NCBI RefSeq assembly: GCF_024497955.1
Contig: NZ_JANHKP010000010.1
Coordinates: forward strand, 1-64,000
DNA length: 64,000 bases
From: Streptomyces sp. C10-9-1
GTDB taxonomy: Bacteria; Actinomycetota; Actinomycetes; Streptomycetales; Streptomycetaceae
Direction: 5' to 3'
The translations under genes were made by a program, and so were the position numbers. Below the pieces are notes generated by a model. That model did no database searches, was not told the DNA's origin, and saw nothing but the letters and a program-made list of their open reading frames with translations. How positions within the stretch are numbered: position 1 is the stretch's first letter; each line of letters opens with the position of its first letter. Below, one piece after another: positions 54,011 to 63,205 of this stretch.

Positions 54011-55329
54011 GCGGCGCAGGCGTGAATCGAAGGTCGGTCATCTCCGAGGCGGTCGCTCCGTGGAGCGAGATCGCCCAGCTGCTGCGCGGTGGTGAGGCCG
54101 GCACCCTGGTCCCGGTCATCATCCCGCGCCACCGCCGCAGGCTGTGGTGGATGCTGCCGCTGTGGGCCGGCGTCTTCGCCCTGCTGTCCGGGGTGATGCT
54201 GACGCTGCGCGGGGCGGACGCGGACGGCGCGGCGGACCTCGCCTACGGCGCGCTCGCCGCGGTCGCCTACACCTCGGGCGTCCTGCTGCTGGTGGTCGGC
54301 GGGCTGTGGTGGTGGCGCTCGTCGATCGTGGAGATCGAGCAGGGCACCAACGGCGTCCTGACCCGCTACGGCGCGGTCACCGACACCCTCCAGGCGGGCC
54401 GGCACTACCTGTGGCACCCGTGGTCGCGGGTCGACTTCGTGGTGGACACGGCCACCGAGATCCCCTACTCGGCACCGGTGATGGCCTGCCCCACGCAGGA
54501 GAACGTGCCGCTGCGCTCCATCGAGTTCTTCCTGAAGTTCAGGATCACGGACGCGGTGCTGTTCGTCCGCACGATCGGCGCGGGCAACTTCGACCTGGTG
54601 CTCTCCAGTGCCGTCCAGGACGCGATCCGCCAGCGCGCCCGCAGGATGCGCACCGAGCGCGCCTACGACCTGCGCGGCTCGGACGTCGCCGACATGCAGG
54701 AGCTGCTGAACCGCCAGCTGTCCCGGTACGGCGTGCGGATCACCGGCTGCAACATCCCGGACGTGCAGCTGCCGGCCCAGTACCAGCAGCACCTGGCCAC
54801 GCGGGAGCGGGTGGCGAAGGAGCGCACCGCCTACGAGCAGGAGTGGGGCCTGACCCGCAAGCGCCGCATCGACAGCCTCGGCATGGACATCGAGCGCGCC
54901 AAGAAGGTGCGCGACGCGCGCATCGTCGAGGTGAAGGCGGCCCTCAACCGCGCCCGGGAGGCCGTGGCGCAGCTCCTGGAGGAGCAGGAGACGAACGCGC
55001 AGCGGGTGCGCTTCGAGATCGAGACGCGCGGGCGCAGCGGGCTGATCTCCGCCGAGAACGAGGCCAGGGCGCAGCGGGCGCTGGCCAAGGCGTACCGCGA
55101 CAACCGCGCGGTGCTCCAGTACGAGTTGGCGCGCCGCCGACTGGAGGTCGGCGCCTCGCTGGCCGTGAACGCCCCGCAGCCGGTGGTGGTGCGGACCGAC
55201 GGCCCCGGCGCGGGCGGGGACACCTCCGCGCTGTCCACCCTGGTCGCGGCGCAGTTGCTGCCGCGGCTGAGCACGGCGCTTCCCGTGGCCGGGGAGCTGC
55301 CGCTGCCCGGCCACCGGGACGGGGAGTAG
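54007..55329 (+). CDS. SPFH/band-7 domain membrane protein, second of a pair
   Basis: A 440-residue paralogue of the preceding protein. Two hydrophobic segments near residues 48-68 and 80-100 are followed by the SPFH domain (about 105-270; VEIEQGTNGVLTRYGAVTDT, FFLKFRITDAVLFVRTIGAG) and a basic/acidic coiled coil (about 275-390). The GTG at 54007 overlaps the stop of the first gene, so the two are translated together and probably assemble into one hetero-oligomer, as HflK and HflC do. No FtsH-type protease gene is beside them. Confidence 0.85.
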   Translation: MSGAGVNRRSVISEAVAPWSEIAQLLRGGEAGTLVPVIIPRHRRRLWWMLPLWAGVFALLSGVMLTLRGADADGAADLAYGALAAVAYTSGVLLLVVGGLWWWRSSIVEIEQGTNGVLTRYGAVTDTLQAGRHYLWHPWSRVDFVVDTATEIPYSAPVMACPTQENVPLRSIEFFLKFRITDAVLFVRTIGAGNFDLVLSSAVQDAIRQRARRMRTERAYDLRGSDVADMQELLNRQLSRYGVRITGCNIPDVQLPAQYQQHLATRERVAKERTAYEQEWGLTRKRRIDSLGMDIERAKKVRDARIVEVKAALNRAREAVAQLLEEQETNAQRVRFEIETRGRSGLISAENEARAQRALAKAYRDNRAVLQYELARRRLEVGASLAVNAPQPVVVRTDGPGAGGDTSALSTLVAAQLLPRLSTALPVAGELPLPGHRDGE

Positions 55330-55335
55330 CCGGGT

Positions 55336-55361
55336 CGCCGGGCGGGTCCGCCCGCCCGGCG
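55336..55361 (+). terminator. Terminator of the SPFH operon
   Basis: Perfect 11-bp arms CGCCGGGCGGG / CCCGCCCGGCG with loop TCCG, 6 bases after the stop. Confidence 0.6.
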
Positions 55362-55369
55362 CCGCACCG

Positions 55370-55397
55370 CCGCGGGCCGGGCGGGCCCGGCCCGCGG
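55370..55397 (-). terminator. Terminator of xfp
   Basis: Perfect 12-bp arms CCGCGGGCCGGG / CCCGGCCCGCGG with a 4-base loop, 4 bases after the xfp stop on the minus strand. The two convergent operons thus have separate hairpins. Confidence 0.6.
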
Positions 55398-55401
55398 CCG
55401 G

Positions 55402-57786
55402 TCAGTCCTCGAAGCTCCAGTCGGCCACCTCCGGGAGGTCGACGCCGTGGGCGCGGATGTGGGCGTGGTGGCGCAGCCGGACGTCCTCCATGTGCTGGCG
55501 GACCGCCGCGGCGCGGACGGCCAGGCCGGGCACGCGGTCGATGACGTCCATGACCAGCCGGTAGCGGTCCATGTCGTTGCCGACCACCATGTCGAAGGGC
55601 GTGGTGGTGGTGCCGATCTCCTTGTAGCCGCGCACGTGCAGGTGCGGATGGCCGGTGCGGCGGTAGGCCAGGCGGTGGATCAGCCAGGGGTAGCCGTGGT
55701 AGGCGAAGACGACGGGCTTGTCGGTGGTGAACAGGCCGTCGTAGTCGAAGTCGCTCATGCCGTGCGGGTGCTCGGAGGCGGGCATCAGCCGGGCGATGTC
55801 CACGACGTTGACCACCCGCACCGACAGGTCCGGCAGATGGCGGCGGAGCAGCCGGGAGGCGGCGAGCACCTCCTGGGTGGGCACGTCCCCGGCGCAGGCG
55901 AGGACGACGTCCGGTTCGCGGCCGGCGTCCTCGGTGCCGGCCCAGTCCCAGATGCCCGCGCCGCGGGCGCAGTGCACGCGCGCCTCCTCCAGGGACAGCC
56001 AGTCGAAGCAGGGCTGCTTCCCCGCCACGATCACGTTGACGTAGTCCCGGCTGCGCAGGGCGTGGTCGGCCACGGCGAGCAGCGTGTTGGCGTCCGGCGG
56101 CAGGTAGACCCGCACGGCCTCGGGGCTCTTGTTGAGGACGTGGTCGACGAAGCCGGGGTCCTGGTGGGAGAAGCCGTTGTGGTCCTGGCGCCAGACGTGC
56201 GAGGTGAGCAGGTAGTTCAGCGAGGCGACGGGAGCGCGCCACGGCAGCCGCCGGCTCACCCTCAGCCATTTGAGGTGCTGGTTGACCATCGAGTCGACGA
56301 TGTGGACGAAGGCCTCGTAGCAGGAGAAGAGCCCGTGCCGGCCGGTGAGCAGGTAGCCCTCCAGCCACCCCTGGCAGGTGTGCTCGGAGAGGATCTCCAT
56401 CACCCGGCCGTGCCGGTCGAGGTTCTCGTCCACGGGCAGTGTGCGCTGCTGCCACGCCTTGCCGCTGGCGGCGTAGACGGCCTGGAGGCGGTTGGAGGCC
56501 GTCTCGTCGGGGCCGACGAGGCGGAAGTCCCGCCGGTCGGCGGTGGCGGCCATGACGTCGCGGAGCAGGTCCCCGAGGACGCGGGTGGGTTCGTGGAGGG
56601 TGGTGCCGGGCTTGTCCACGGCCACGGCGTACCGCTCCAGCGGGGGCAGCGGCAGCTCCCTCAGCAGCAGCCCGCCGTTGGCGTAGGGCGTGGCCCCGAG
56701 CCGCCGGCTCCCGGCGGGTACGGCGCCGAGGACCACCGGTCGGGGGGCGCCCCGCTCGTCGAACAGCTCCTCGGGCCGGTAGGAGCGCATCCACTGCTCC
56801 AGCTGCCGCAGGTGCTCGGGGTTGTCGCGGACCCCGGACAGCGGCACCTGGTGGGCGCGCCAGGTACCGGCGACGGGGACCCCGTCGACCTCGGCGGGAC
56901 CGGTCCAGCCCTTCGGGGTGCGCAGCACGATCACCGGCCAGCGCGGCCGTTCGGTGGCCCCCTCCCGGCGGGCGGCCCGCTGGACGGCGGCGATGCGGTC
57001 GAGCGCGGTGTCCATCGCCGCGGCCATCGCGCGGTGGACGGCCTCCGGGTCGTCGCCCTCGACGTGGAGCGGTTCGTGGCCGTGGCCGTGGAAGAAGGCG
57101 TCGAGTTCCGCCCGGTCCATCCTGGCCAGCACCGTCGGGTTGGCGATCTTGTACCCGTTGAGGTGGAGGATCGGCAGGACCGCACCGTCGTGGACGGGGT
57201 CGAGGAAGGCGGTGGAGTGCCAGGAGGCCGCCAGCGGCCCGGTCTCGGCCTCGCCGTCGCCCACGACGCACGCGACCAGCAGGTCGGGGTGGTCGAAGGC
57301 GGCGCCGTAGGCGTGCGCGAGGGAGTAGCCCAGTTCGCCGCCCTCGTGGATGGAGCCGGGGGTCTCGGGGGCGACATGGCTCGGCACCCCGCCCGGGAAG
57401 GAGAACTGCCGGAAGAGCCGGGCCATCCCGGCCGCGTCGCGGGTGACGTCCGGATAGGTCTCGGTGTACGAGCCCTCCAGCCAGGAGTTGGCCAGGACGG
57501 CAGGGCCGCCGTGGCCCGGGCCCCAGACGCACAGGGCGTCGAGGCCGCGGCGCGCGATCACCCGGTTGAGGTGGGTGTGGACCAGGTTGAGGCCCGGAGA
57601 GGTACCCCAGTGGCCCAGCAGCCGCGGCTTGATGTGCTCCGGGCGCAGGGGCTCGGTCAGCAGGGGGTTCGCCATCAGGTAGATCTGGCCGACGGAGAGG
57701 TAGTTCGCGGCGCGCCAGTGGGCGTCGAGGGCGGTGAGTTCCTCGTCCGTGACCCCGGCGGGCGCCGGCTGCGGGTCGGGGGACAT
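55402..57786 (-). CDS. xfp: Phosphoketolase (xylulose-5-phosphate/fructose-6-phosphate)
   Basis: A 794-residue thiamine-diphosphate enzyme that splits xylulose-5-phosphate (and often fructose-6-phosphate) with phosphate to acetyl-phosphate and glyceraldehyde-3-phosphate (or erythrose-4-phosphate). The length matches the family. [20 protein letters not shown] near residue 40, the TPP motif region [15 protein letters not shown], and [20 protein letters not shown] are family signatures. It gives acetyl-phosphate without carbon loss and can feed ATP synthesis when respiration is limited. ATG at 57786. Monocistronic, with a hairpin after the stop. Confidence 0.96.
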   Translation of the reverse strand: MSPDPQPAPAGVTDEELTALDAHWRAANYLSVGQIYLMANPLLTEPLRPEHIKPRLLGHWGTSPGLNLVHTHLNRVIARRGLDALCVWGPGHGGPAVLANSWLEGSYTETYPDVTRDAAGMARLFRQFSFPGGVPSHVAPETPGSIHEGGELGYSLAHAYGAAFDHPDLLVACVVGDGEAETGPLAASWHSTAFLDPVHDGAVLPILHLNGYKIANPTVLARMDRAELDAFFHGHGHEPLHVEGDDPEAVHRAMAAAMDTALDRIAAVQRAARREGATERPRWPVIVLRTPKGWTGPAEVDGVPVAGTWRAHQVPLSGVRDNPEHLRQLEQWMRSYRPEELFDERGAPRPVVLGAVPAGSRRLGATPYANGGLLLRELPLPPLERYAVAVDKPGTTLHEPTRVLGDLLRDVMAATADRRDFRLVGPDETASNRLQAVYAASGKAWQQRTLPVDENLDRHGRVMEILSEHTCQGWLEGYLLTGRHGLFSCYEAFVHIVDSMVNQHLKWLRVSRRLPWRAPVASLNYLLTSHVWRQDHNGFSHQDPGFVDHVLNKSPEAVRVYLPPDANTLLAVADHALRSRDYVNVIVAGKQPCFDWLSLEEARVHCARGAGIWDWAGTEDAGREPDVVLACAGDVPTQEVLAASRLLRRHLPDLSVRVVNVVDIARLMPASEHPHGMSDFDYDGLFTTDKPVVFAYHGYPWLIHRLAYRRTGHPHLHVRGYKEIGTTTTPFDMVVGNDMDRYRLVMDVIDRVPGLAVRAAAVRQHMEDVRLRHHAHIRAHGVDLPEVADWSFED

Positions 57787-58124
57787 CGGGGGTCCTTCCG
57801 GGTGGGGCGGCGGTGGACAGGACCCGGTGCCCCGGCCCTACCGGGGCGCCGGGGCGCACGCCACCACCCTGCGCGACGGGGGCGGTTCGCCGACAGGGCC
57901 GTTCGGGGCACGCCGCCCGTCGGCCGCCTGGGCGGTGTGCGGACGCCGGTCGGGGCCGTTCGCCGGAGCACCTATCCTGATCGCCGCGGCAGGCGTCGCG
58001 GCACCGGTTCCCGGGCAGGCATGCGGGTGCGGTGCGCGGCCGGGCCGTCCGCGTCGCGGGCGTGCCCGCGTCGCCCGCCTCCTGCCCCTGTCCGGCTCGC
58101 AGGGAACCGCGGAAGAGGACTGAG
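57787..58124. other. Divergent intergenic region, 338 bases
   Basis: Between xfp (minus) and the VanZ-like gene (plus). Two short repeats GGGCCGTTCG lie near 57897 and 57955, and TATCCT at about 57973 could be a -10 for the plus gene. No coding frame or hairpin that I would name. Confidence 0.45.
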
Positions 58125-59327
58125 GTGTTCCGAACCTATCTGCTGCCCGTCGAGGCCGCGGTGACCTGGTTCCCGCTGCTGGTCGCCGTCATCATGGTGC
58201 CCGTGGCGGTCCACGGGTACCGCCACCGCGGCAGGGCCGGCGGGTGGCCCGTCCTGGTCCTCTACAGCTTCGTGTTCTACCTGCTCGCCGCGCTGCTCCA
58301 GACGGTGATGCCGCTGCCCGCCGACACCGACGCGCACTGCACCCTCGTGCGCTACGCGGAGAGCCCGCAGCTGGAACCCTTCGCCTTCCAGGCCAGGATC
58401 TCCCACGCGACCGGCGGCGACTGGTCCCCGCGCACCCTGGCGGGGACGCATTCGGCGTGGACCGCGGCCCTCAACGCGGTGCTGCTGCTGCCGCTGGGCG
58501 TCTACCTGCGCTACTACCTGCGCCGGGGGCTGGTGTCCTCGGCCGCGGTGGCCTTCGCCACCTCCCTGTTCTTCGAGGCCACCCAGTACACGGGCCTGTG
58601 GTTCGTCTACGCCTGCCCCTACCGCCAGTTCAACGTCGACGACCTGGTGCTCAACACGGCCGGTGCGGTCTGCGGCTGGCTGCTCGCGGGCCCGCTGCGC
58701 CGGGTGCTGCCCGCCAACGACCCCGACGGCGAGCGCACCCGCTACGGCGGCCGGGTGACGCTGACCCGCCGGGCACTGGCCTTCCTCACCGACCTGGCCG
58801 GATGGCTCGTCACCTGGACGCTCCTGACGGGCGGGACGGCCCTGGCCACCGACTGGACCACCGGTCGCCGCTACGCCCTGCCGGCGGGGGCGGTCCTCGG
58901 TCTCGTGTGGTTCTGGCTGGTGCCGCTGCTCCTCCGGGCGACCCCGGGCAAGCACGCGGTGCTGCTGCGGCTCGCCCGCCCGGACGGCCGGGCTCCGGGT
59001 CCGCTGCGCCTGACGGTGCGCACCGTGCTGCTCTGCTCGCCGCTCGCCCTGGCCTGGCTGGCGCTGGCCCACCGCACGGGCACCGTGGTTCTGCCCGGCG
59101 ACGCGGGCCCGGCGCTGCCGTACGCGGCGGGGCTCGCGGCCCTGGTGATGTGGGGGTCCCCTCCCGTGGCGCAGCTCGTCCGGCGGGACGGCCGCGCACC
59201 CCACGAGCGCTGGTCGGGCACCGTCAACCGGGCGCTGCCCCCTCGGGGCGCCCCCGCGGACCCGCCGGCGCCGCGGCAGGAGGACGCCCTCTCCGCGGCC
59301 CGCGGCCGGGTCGTGTCCGACGCGTAG
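58125..59327 (+). CDS. VanZ-like membrane protein with RDD-like C-terminal half
   Basis: A 400-residue inner-membrane protein. The first half (about 1-185) is a VanZ-type four-to-five-helix domain, with the characteristic ALNAVLLLPLGVYLRYYL, SLFFEATQYTGLW and RQFNVDDLVLNTAGAVCGW. The second half (about 205-355) resembles an RDD domain (ALAFLTDLAGWLVTWTLLTG, TPGKHAVLLRLARPDG). VanZ proteins are associated with glycopeptide resistance but their mechanism is unsettled. GTG at 58125 has AGAGGA upstream. Monocistronic. Confidence 0.82.
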   Translation: MFRTYLLPVEAAVTWFPLLVAVIMVPVAVHGYRHRGRAGGWPVLVLYSFVFYLLAALLQTVMPLPADTDAHCTLVRYAESPQLEPFAFQARISHATGGDWSPRTLAGTHSAWTAALNAVLLLPLGVYLRYYLRRGLVSSAAVAFATSLFFEATQYTGLWFVYACPYRQFNVDDLVLNTAGAVCGWLLAGPLRRVLPANDPDGERTRYGGRVTLTRRALAFLTDLAGWLVTWTLLTGGTALATDWTTGRRYALPAGAVLGLVWFWLVPLLLRATPGKHAVLLRLARPDGRAPGPLRLTVRTVLLCSPLALAWLALAHRTGTVVLPGDAGPALPYAAGLAALVMWGSPPVAQLVRRDGRAPHERWSGTVNRALPPRGAPADPPAPRQEDALSAARGRVVSDA

Positions 59328-59490
59328 CGCTGCCGCCCGCAGGGCGGGGTGCGTGCGACCGCACGGCGGGGGGGCATCCTCGTACCGGACGTACGTGGAG
59401 GGCTCCGACGACGCAGCGAGTGTGCGCGCCGGGCGCCGCCCGCGAAGCGGGACGCGTCGGACACGGCCCGGGACACGCGGAGGGGAAGGC

Positions 59491-60303
59491 TCACCGCCCC
59501 GTCACACGCCCGAGCGCGAGCAGGTAGGGGGCGTCCAGCACGAGCCGGCCGTCGGCGGACCTGTCGTGGTGCCGGAACAGCTCCGCGAGGGCTCCGCGCG
59601 CCTCGTCCCAGCGGCCCGCGTCCCGCAGGGCGCGCCGGTAGGCGCGCAGCGGCCCGGGCTTCTCCTCGAAGACGCGGACGGCGTGCCCGAGCGAGGCGTA
59701 GGCGACCCGGACGTGCAGCAGCCTCGTGTGCACCTCCACCGGGAGCGGGGCGAACAGCTCCGCCACGTGCGCGGCCTCGCCCCAGCGGGTGGGCAGCGGC
59801 TCCTCGGGGGCGGCCCCGAGGGGCGACAGGACCGTCGGTGCGATGCGGCCCATCACGCCGTCGGGCGTCCAGGACGCGACGGCGAGCACGCCGCCGGGGC
59901 GGCAGACCCGGACCAGTTCGGCGGCGGTGCGGCGCGGCTCCGGGGCGAACATGGCGCCGAAGGTCGAGACGACGAGGTCGAAGGCGCCCGCGGCGAAGGG
60001 CAGTGACAGGGCGTCCGCCGCGAGGAAGGAGGTCCGCTCGGCGAGACCGGCGGCGCCGGCCCGCTCCTGGGCGACGCCCAGCAGCGCGGGGTTGGTGTCG
60101 ATCCCGACGACCCGCGGGACGCCCGCGCGGGCCAGGGCGAGTGCGGCGGGTCCGGAGCCGGTCGCGACGTCGAGCGCCGAGGCGGCCGGTGTGCGGGCCG
60201 GGGGGTGCGCCGCCCGCAGGGCGAGTGCGGTCACGTCGTCGGCCGCGTGCGCCCAGGCGTCCCCGGCGGCGGGGTAGCCGCCGCCCTCCCAGGGGCCGCT
60301 CAC
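59491..60303 (-). CDS. SAM-dependent methyltransferase, class I
   Basis: A 270-residue cytoplasmic methyltransferase. The SAM-binding motif is ALDVATGSGPAALALARAG, followed by VVGIDTNPALLGVAQ (motif II) and FDLVVSTFGAMFAPEP (motif post-I), the UbiE/Methyltransf_11 pattern. The substrate is unknown. The GTG at 60303 overlaps the stop of the reductase-like gene by 4 bases, so the two are coupled and presumably act on the same small molecule. Expression is probably under the divergent TetR regulator. Confidence 0.88.
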   Translation of the reverse strand: MSGPWEGGGYPAAGDAWAHAADDVTALALRAAHPPARTPAASALDVATGSGPAALALARAGVPRVVGIDTNPALLGVAQERAGAAGLAERTSFLAADALSLPFAAGAFDLVVSTFGAMFAPEPRRTAAELVRVCRPGGVLAVASWTPDGVMGRIAPTVLSPLGAAPEEPLPTRWGEAAHVAELFAPLPVEVHTRLLHVRVAYASLGHAVRVFEEKPGPLRAYRRALRDAGRWDEARGALAELFRHHDRSADGRLVLDAPYLLALGRVTGR

Positions 60304-61310
60304 GGGTGCGTCCCGGGGTCGGGGCCCCAGAGGACGATCCCCTGGCAGGCCAGCCGTTCGGGGAGGTCGGCCAGGCCGGGGAGCTGCTCGATGTGGTGCA
60401 CGCCGGGCGGTACGCGCCCGGCCAGGACCTCCCGCACGGTGTGGGCGGCGACCAGGCCCGTCGTACGGCTCTGGCCGCTGCCGGTCAGGGCCCGGGCCGC
60501 GCGGCGGGGGCCGCGGACGGCCTCGGCGCACACGGCGAACCGCTCTCCTCCGAGGTGGACGCGGCCGAGCACGCGGGTGAGCAGCTCGGTGCGCCGGGCG
60601 AGGCGCGAACGGCGCAGGGCGGCGAGCAGGGCGGTGAGCGGGCGGGAGCCGAGGCAGAGGCGGGTGGTGACCTCCGGCACGCCGAGCGTCCGGGGCAGGG
60701 TGAACTGGTCCGAGAAGGGGAAGGGGTGCGCGGTCCGCGGTCCGTGGCCGGGGAGGGCGGTCCGCCGGGAGCGGGCGGCGGAGGGCGCGCTCAGACCGGT
60801 GACGGTCCAGCGCACGGCGTCGCGTCCGTGGCGCTCGCCCGTGCCCAGCAGGACGGTCAGGTCGATGCGCTCCGCTCCTCCGACGTCGCGGTGGGCCCGC
60901 AGGGCCAGCAGGTTGCTCAGCCCGGGTGCGACTCCGACGCTCAGGACCGCCGCGGCCCCGGTGCGCTCGGCCTCCCCGGCGGCCCGCTCGACGCCGTCGA
61001 GGAGCCGGTGGCTGGCCCCGACGTCCACCAGGTGGATGCCGCGTGAGAGGCAGAGCACCGCCGTCCGGGCGTCCGGCGGCTCGACGCAGAGCACCACCGC
61101 GGCGATGTCGCCCAGCGCGTCCAGCACCCGCCCGAAGCCCTCCGGGTCCGCCACGTCGACGCGGACGCCGCCGGGGGGTGCCGACCGCCCGGCGGCCAGG
61201 ACCCGCCCCGGGTACCAGCCGTCCAGGGTGCCGACCACCACCCTCCCGACGGCACCGTGGCCGCCGACGACGAGCAGTCTGCCCGGCCCCTCCCAATTCA
61301 CTGTAGTCAT
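60300..61310 (-). CDS. NAD(P)-binding protein, saccharopine-dehydrogenase-like
   Basis: A 336-residue Rossmann-fold protein. RLLVVGGHGAVGRVVVGTL is a dinucleotide-binding glycine motif, and VVLCVEPPDARTAVLCLSRG with IHLVDVGASHRLLDGVERAA follows the saccharopine dehydrogenase/NAD-dependent epimerase pattern. The C-terminal half is unlike classical members, so the reaction cannot be named. ATG at 61310. Its start codon lies inside the first of two TetR-type dyads. It is the first gene of a two-gene operon with the methyltransferase. Confidence 0.75.
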   Translation of the reverse strand: MTTVNWEGPGRLLVVGGHGAVGRVVVGTLDGWYPGRVLAAGRSAPPGGVRVDVADPEGFGRVLDALGDIAAVVLCVEPPDARTAVLCLSRGIHLVDVGASHRLLDGVERAAGEAERTGAAAVLSVGVAPGLSNLLALRAHRDVGGAERIDLTVLLGTGERHGRDAVRWTVTGLSAPSAARSRRTALPGHGPRTAHPFPFSDQFTLPRTLGVPEVTTRLCLGSRPLTALLAALRRSRLARRTELLTRVLGRVHLGGERFAVCAEAVRGPRRAARALTGSGQSRTTGLVAAHTVREVLAGRVPPGVHHIEQLPGLADLPERLACQGIVLWGPDPGTHP

Positions 61311-61319
61311 ACTCCAGTG
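61299..61319. promoter_or_regulatory. TetR operator 1, overlapping the reductase start codon
   Basis: CACTGTAGT-CAT-ACTCCAGTG: 9-bp half-sites with 8 of 9 matching the inverted partner. The central CAT is the complement of the reductase ATG, so binding could block both transcription and early elongation. Confidence 0.65.
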
Positions 61320-61325
61320 AATAAC

Positions 61326-61344
61326 ACTGTAGTCTCACTACAGT
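61326..61344. promoter_or_regulatory. TetR operator 2, perfect dyad
   Basis: ACTGTAGT-CTC-ACTACAGT: perfect 8-bp arms with the same spacing as operator 1, 40 bases ahead of the tetR GTG. Both sites share ACTGTAGT. Confidence 0.8.
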
Positions 61345-61383
61345 CAAACTTCCGCACGGACGAAGGCGAAGGCGGCGAGCACG

Positions 61384-62010
61384 GTGACCCCACCCCCCAC
61401 ACGGGCCGAGAAGGCGCGTCTGACCCGAGGGCGCATGGTCGAGGCGGCAACCGGCCTGTTCACCGAACGGGGATGGGCACGGACCACGGTCGAGGACATC
61501 GCCCGCACCGCGGGGGTCGGTGTGCAGACGGTCTACTTCACCTTCGGGACCAAGCGCGCGGTGCTGAAGGAGGTCCTCGACACCGCCGTGGCGGGCGACG
61601 GCGACCCCCTCGCCACCCTCGACCGCCCCTGGGCACGCGCGGTCCTCGACGAACCCGACCCGGCCGCCCAGCTCGCCCTCCAGGCGGGAGGCGCGCGGCG
61701 CGTCCTGGAGCGCGCGGCGCCCGTCCTGGAGGTGGTCCGCGGCGCGGCCGCCGCCGACCCGGAGCTCGCCGGGCTCTGGCACGCCAACCTGCGCCAGCGG
61801 CACGCCGTCCAGGAGCGGTTCGCCCGGGCGCTGGTGGACAAGGCGCCCTCCGGGCTGCGGGACGGCCACGACGCGCGGTCCGCCGCCGACGTCGCCACCG
61901 CCCTGCTCGGGCCGGAGACCTACGGCCTGATGGTGGGCGAGCTGGGGTGGTCCGCACGGCGCTGGGAGGACTGGGCCGCGGACGGACTGGTGCGCCAGCT
62001 CCTGCCGTGA
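61384..62010 (+). CDS. TetR-family regulator of the reductase-methyltransferase operon
   Basis: A 208-residue repressor. The helix-turn-helix is at the N-terminus (RMVEAATGLFTERGWARTTV, then EDIARTAGVGVQTVYFTFGT). The ligand domain (about 70-208) is Ala/Arg-rich and unassigned. It is divergent from the operon, and the two matching dyads in the 73-base gap point to self-control and control of the operon. The GTG at 61384 lies 40 bases beyond operator 2, with GGCGAG upstream. Confidence 0.93.
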   Translation: MTPPPTRAEKARLTRGRMVEAATGLFTERGWARTTVEDIARTAGVGVQTVYFTFGTKRAVLKEVLDTAVAGDGDPLATLDRPWARAVLDEPDPAAQLALQAGGARRVLERAAPVLEVVRGAAAADPELAGLWHANLRQRHAVQERFARALVDKAPSGLRDGHDARSAADVATALLGPETYGLMVGELGWSARRWEDWAADGLVRQLLP

Positions 62011-62123
62011 GCGGCACCGCCGGGCGGGCGGCGTTCCGGAGGACCGCCCCCGGCCGCCGGGGACGGCGGGGCGGGCACTGGCCTTAGGCTGGTCGACGAC
62101 AGGTGAAGAGGAGTACTGCCGCC

Positions 62124-62150
62124 ATGAGTTCGAGGACGCCCACCGGATGA
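62124..62150 (+). CDS. Possible 8-residue leader peptide of the second tetR gene
   Basis: ATG at 62124 opens MSSRTPTG and stops at a TGA that overlaps the tetR ATG by 4 bases. GAGGAG lies 10 bases upstream of it. Translational coupling is plausible, but so short a frame can arise by chance. Confidence 0.3.
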   Translation: MSSRTPTG

Positions 62151-62743
62151 GCCCGAAGCAGCAACGGGGCGAGGCCACGGTCGGGCAGGTGCTGGACGCG
62201 GCGATGCGCCTGTACGCGGCGTCCGGGGAGGCGGGGCTCACGGTCAGCGCCCTCACCAGCGCCAGCGGCGTCAGCACCGGCAGCGTCTACCACCACTTCG
62301 GCAGCCTCGACGGCGTGGTGAACGCCCTCGCGGTGCGTTCACTGGAGCGGCTGCTGACGCGCCTGGGGACCGCTCTCCTCCAGGAGACCGACGCCCGCTC
62401 CGGCGTCGAGGCCGTGGTCCTGGCCTATCTGGACTTCACCCGGAGCAGTCCGGAGGAGGCCCGGCTGCTGCACTCCGTGGCGGCGGACCGCGAGGGGATG
62501 GCCCGCGCGGGGCAGATCCGCGACTCCCAGGAGGCCCGGCTGGAGCCGATCGCCGCGTGGATCCACGCCCACCAGGAGGCCGGTGGGCTCGTCGCCGGCC
62601 TCTCGGCCCCCCTGATCGAGTCCCTGGTCCTCGGGCCGGTCGTCGGCGTCGTCCGCCGGTGGCTCACCATGGGCGACATCGACCTGGAGGAGGCCGCCCG
62701 CGTCCTGCCCGACCGGATCTGGCGCTCCGTCGGGCCCGCCTGA
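62147..62743 (+). CDS. TetR-family transcriptional regulator
   Basis: A 198-residue regulator. The DNA-binding part reads GQVLDAAMRLYAASGEAGLT then VSALTSASGVSTGSVYHHFG, a standard TetR helix-turn-helix. The C-terminal region (about 70-198) resembles ligand-binding domains with LYPESLVLGPV-like helices but no recognised ligand. ATG at 62147. No target gene adjoins it in the same orientation, and the next gene is metE behind its riboswitch 835 bases away, so its target is unknown. Confidence 0.9.
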   Translation: MSPKQQRGEATVGQVLDAAMRLYAASGEAGLTVSALTSASGVSTGSVYHHFGSLDGVVNALAVRSLERLLTRLGTALLQETDARSGVEAVVLAYLDFTRSSPEEARLLHSVAADREGMARAGQIRDSQEARLEPIAAWIHAHQEAGGLVAGLSAPLIESLVLGPVVGVVRRWLTMGDIDLEEAARVLPDRIWRSVGPA

Positions 62744-63193
62744 GGACGCCAGGTCCACCGGGGCACACCGGTACCGGTGCGCTCCCGGGGCGCCCGGCGG
62801 TCCGCACCCGGCCGGGCTCCCCTCCAGGATGGCCTCCGTCGGCTGCCGCCACCCTGGCCGCGTTCCGGCCGACCGCACGGCCGGCCCTCGTCCGCGTGCG
62901 GAGTCTCCAGCAGGGACACGCCGGTGTCCCCGTGGGGGAGGGCGCGGCGGCGGCCCTCTGACAGGCGGTCGGGGCCGCGGGGCCGCCGGGGGTTCCGCAC
63001 CGGTGCCCGGGCCCGGTGCGGGCGCGGGCCGAGGGCCCCGCGCCCGGCGGGGTGGCTCGCGGAAGGCACCGGCGCCGCGCCCCCGTCCGGTTCGTTCCCG
63101 GCGCACGCCCGCCGGCGGTGCCCGGGCGGCGGCCGCGTGAGACGGGTTCCATCCGGATGACGGACACCCGCGTACGCTCCGGTGCGACTCCCC
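62744..63193. other. Non-coding stretch before the riboswitch, about 450 bases
   Basis: From the end of tetR to the metE promoter. GC-rich on both strands, with no frame showing family-like protein and no strong hairpin. A TAGGCT at 63194-63199 is a plausible metE -10. Confidence 0.5.
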
Positions 63194-63205
63194 TAGGCTT
63201 CTCCG

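Noticed and set aside
58125..59327. VanZ-like gene as glycopeptide resistance
   Set aside because: No vanHAX or VanRS genes are near; similarity to the VanZ fold alone does not support resistance.
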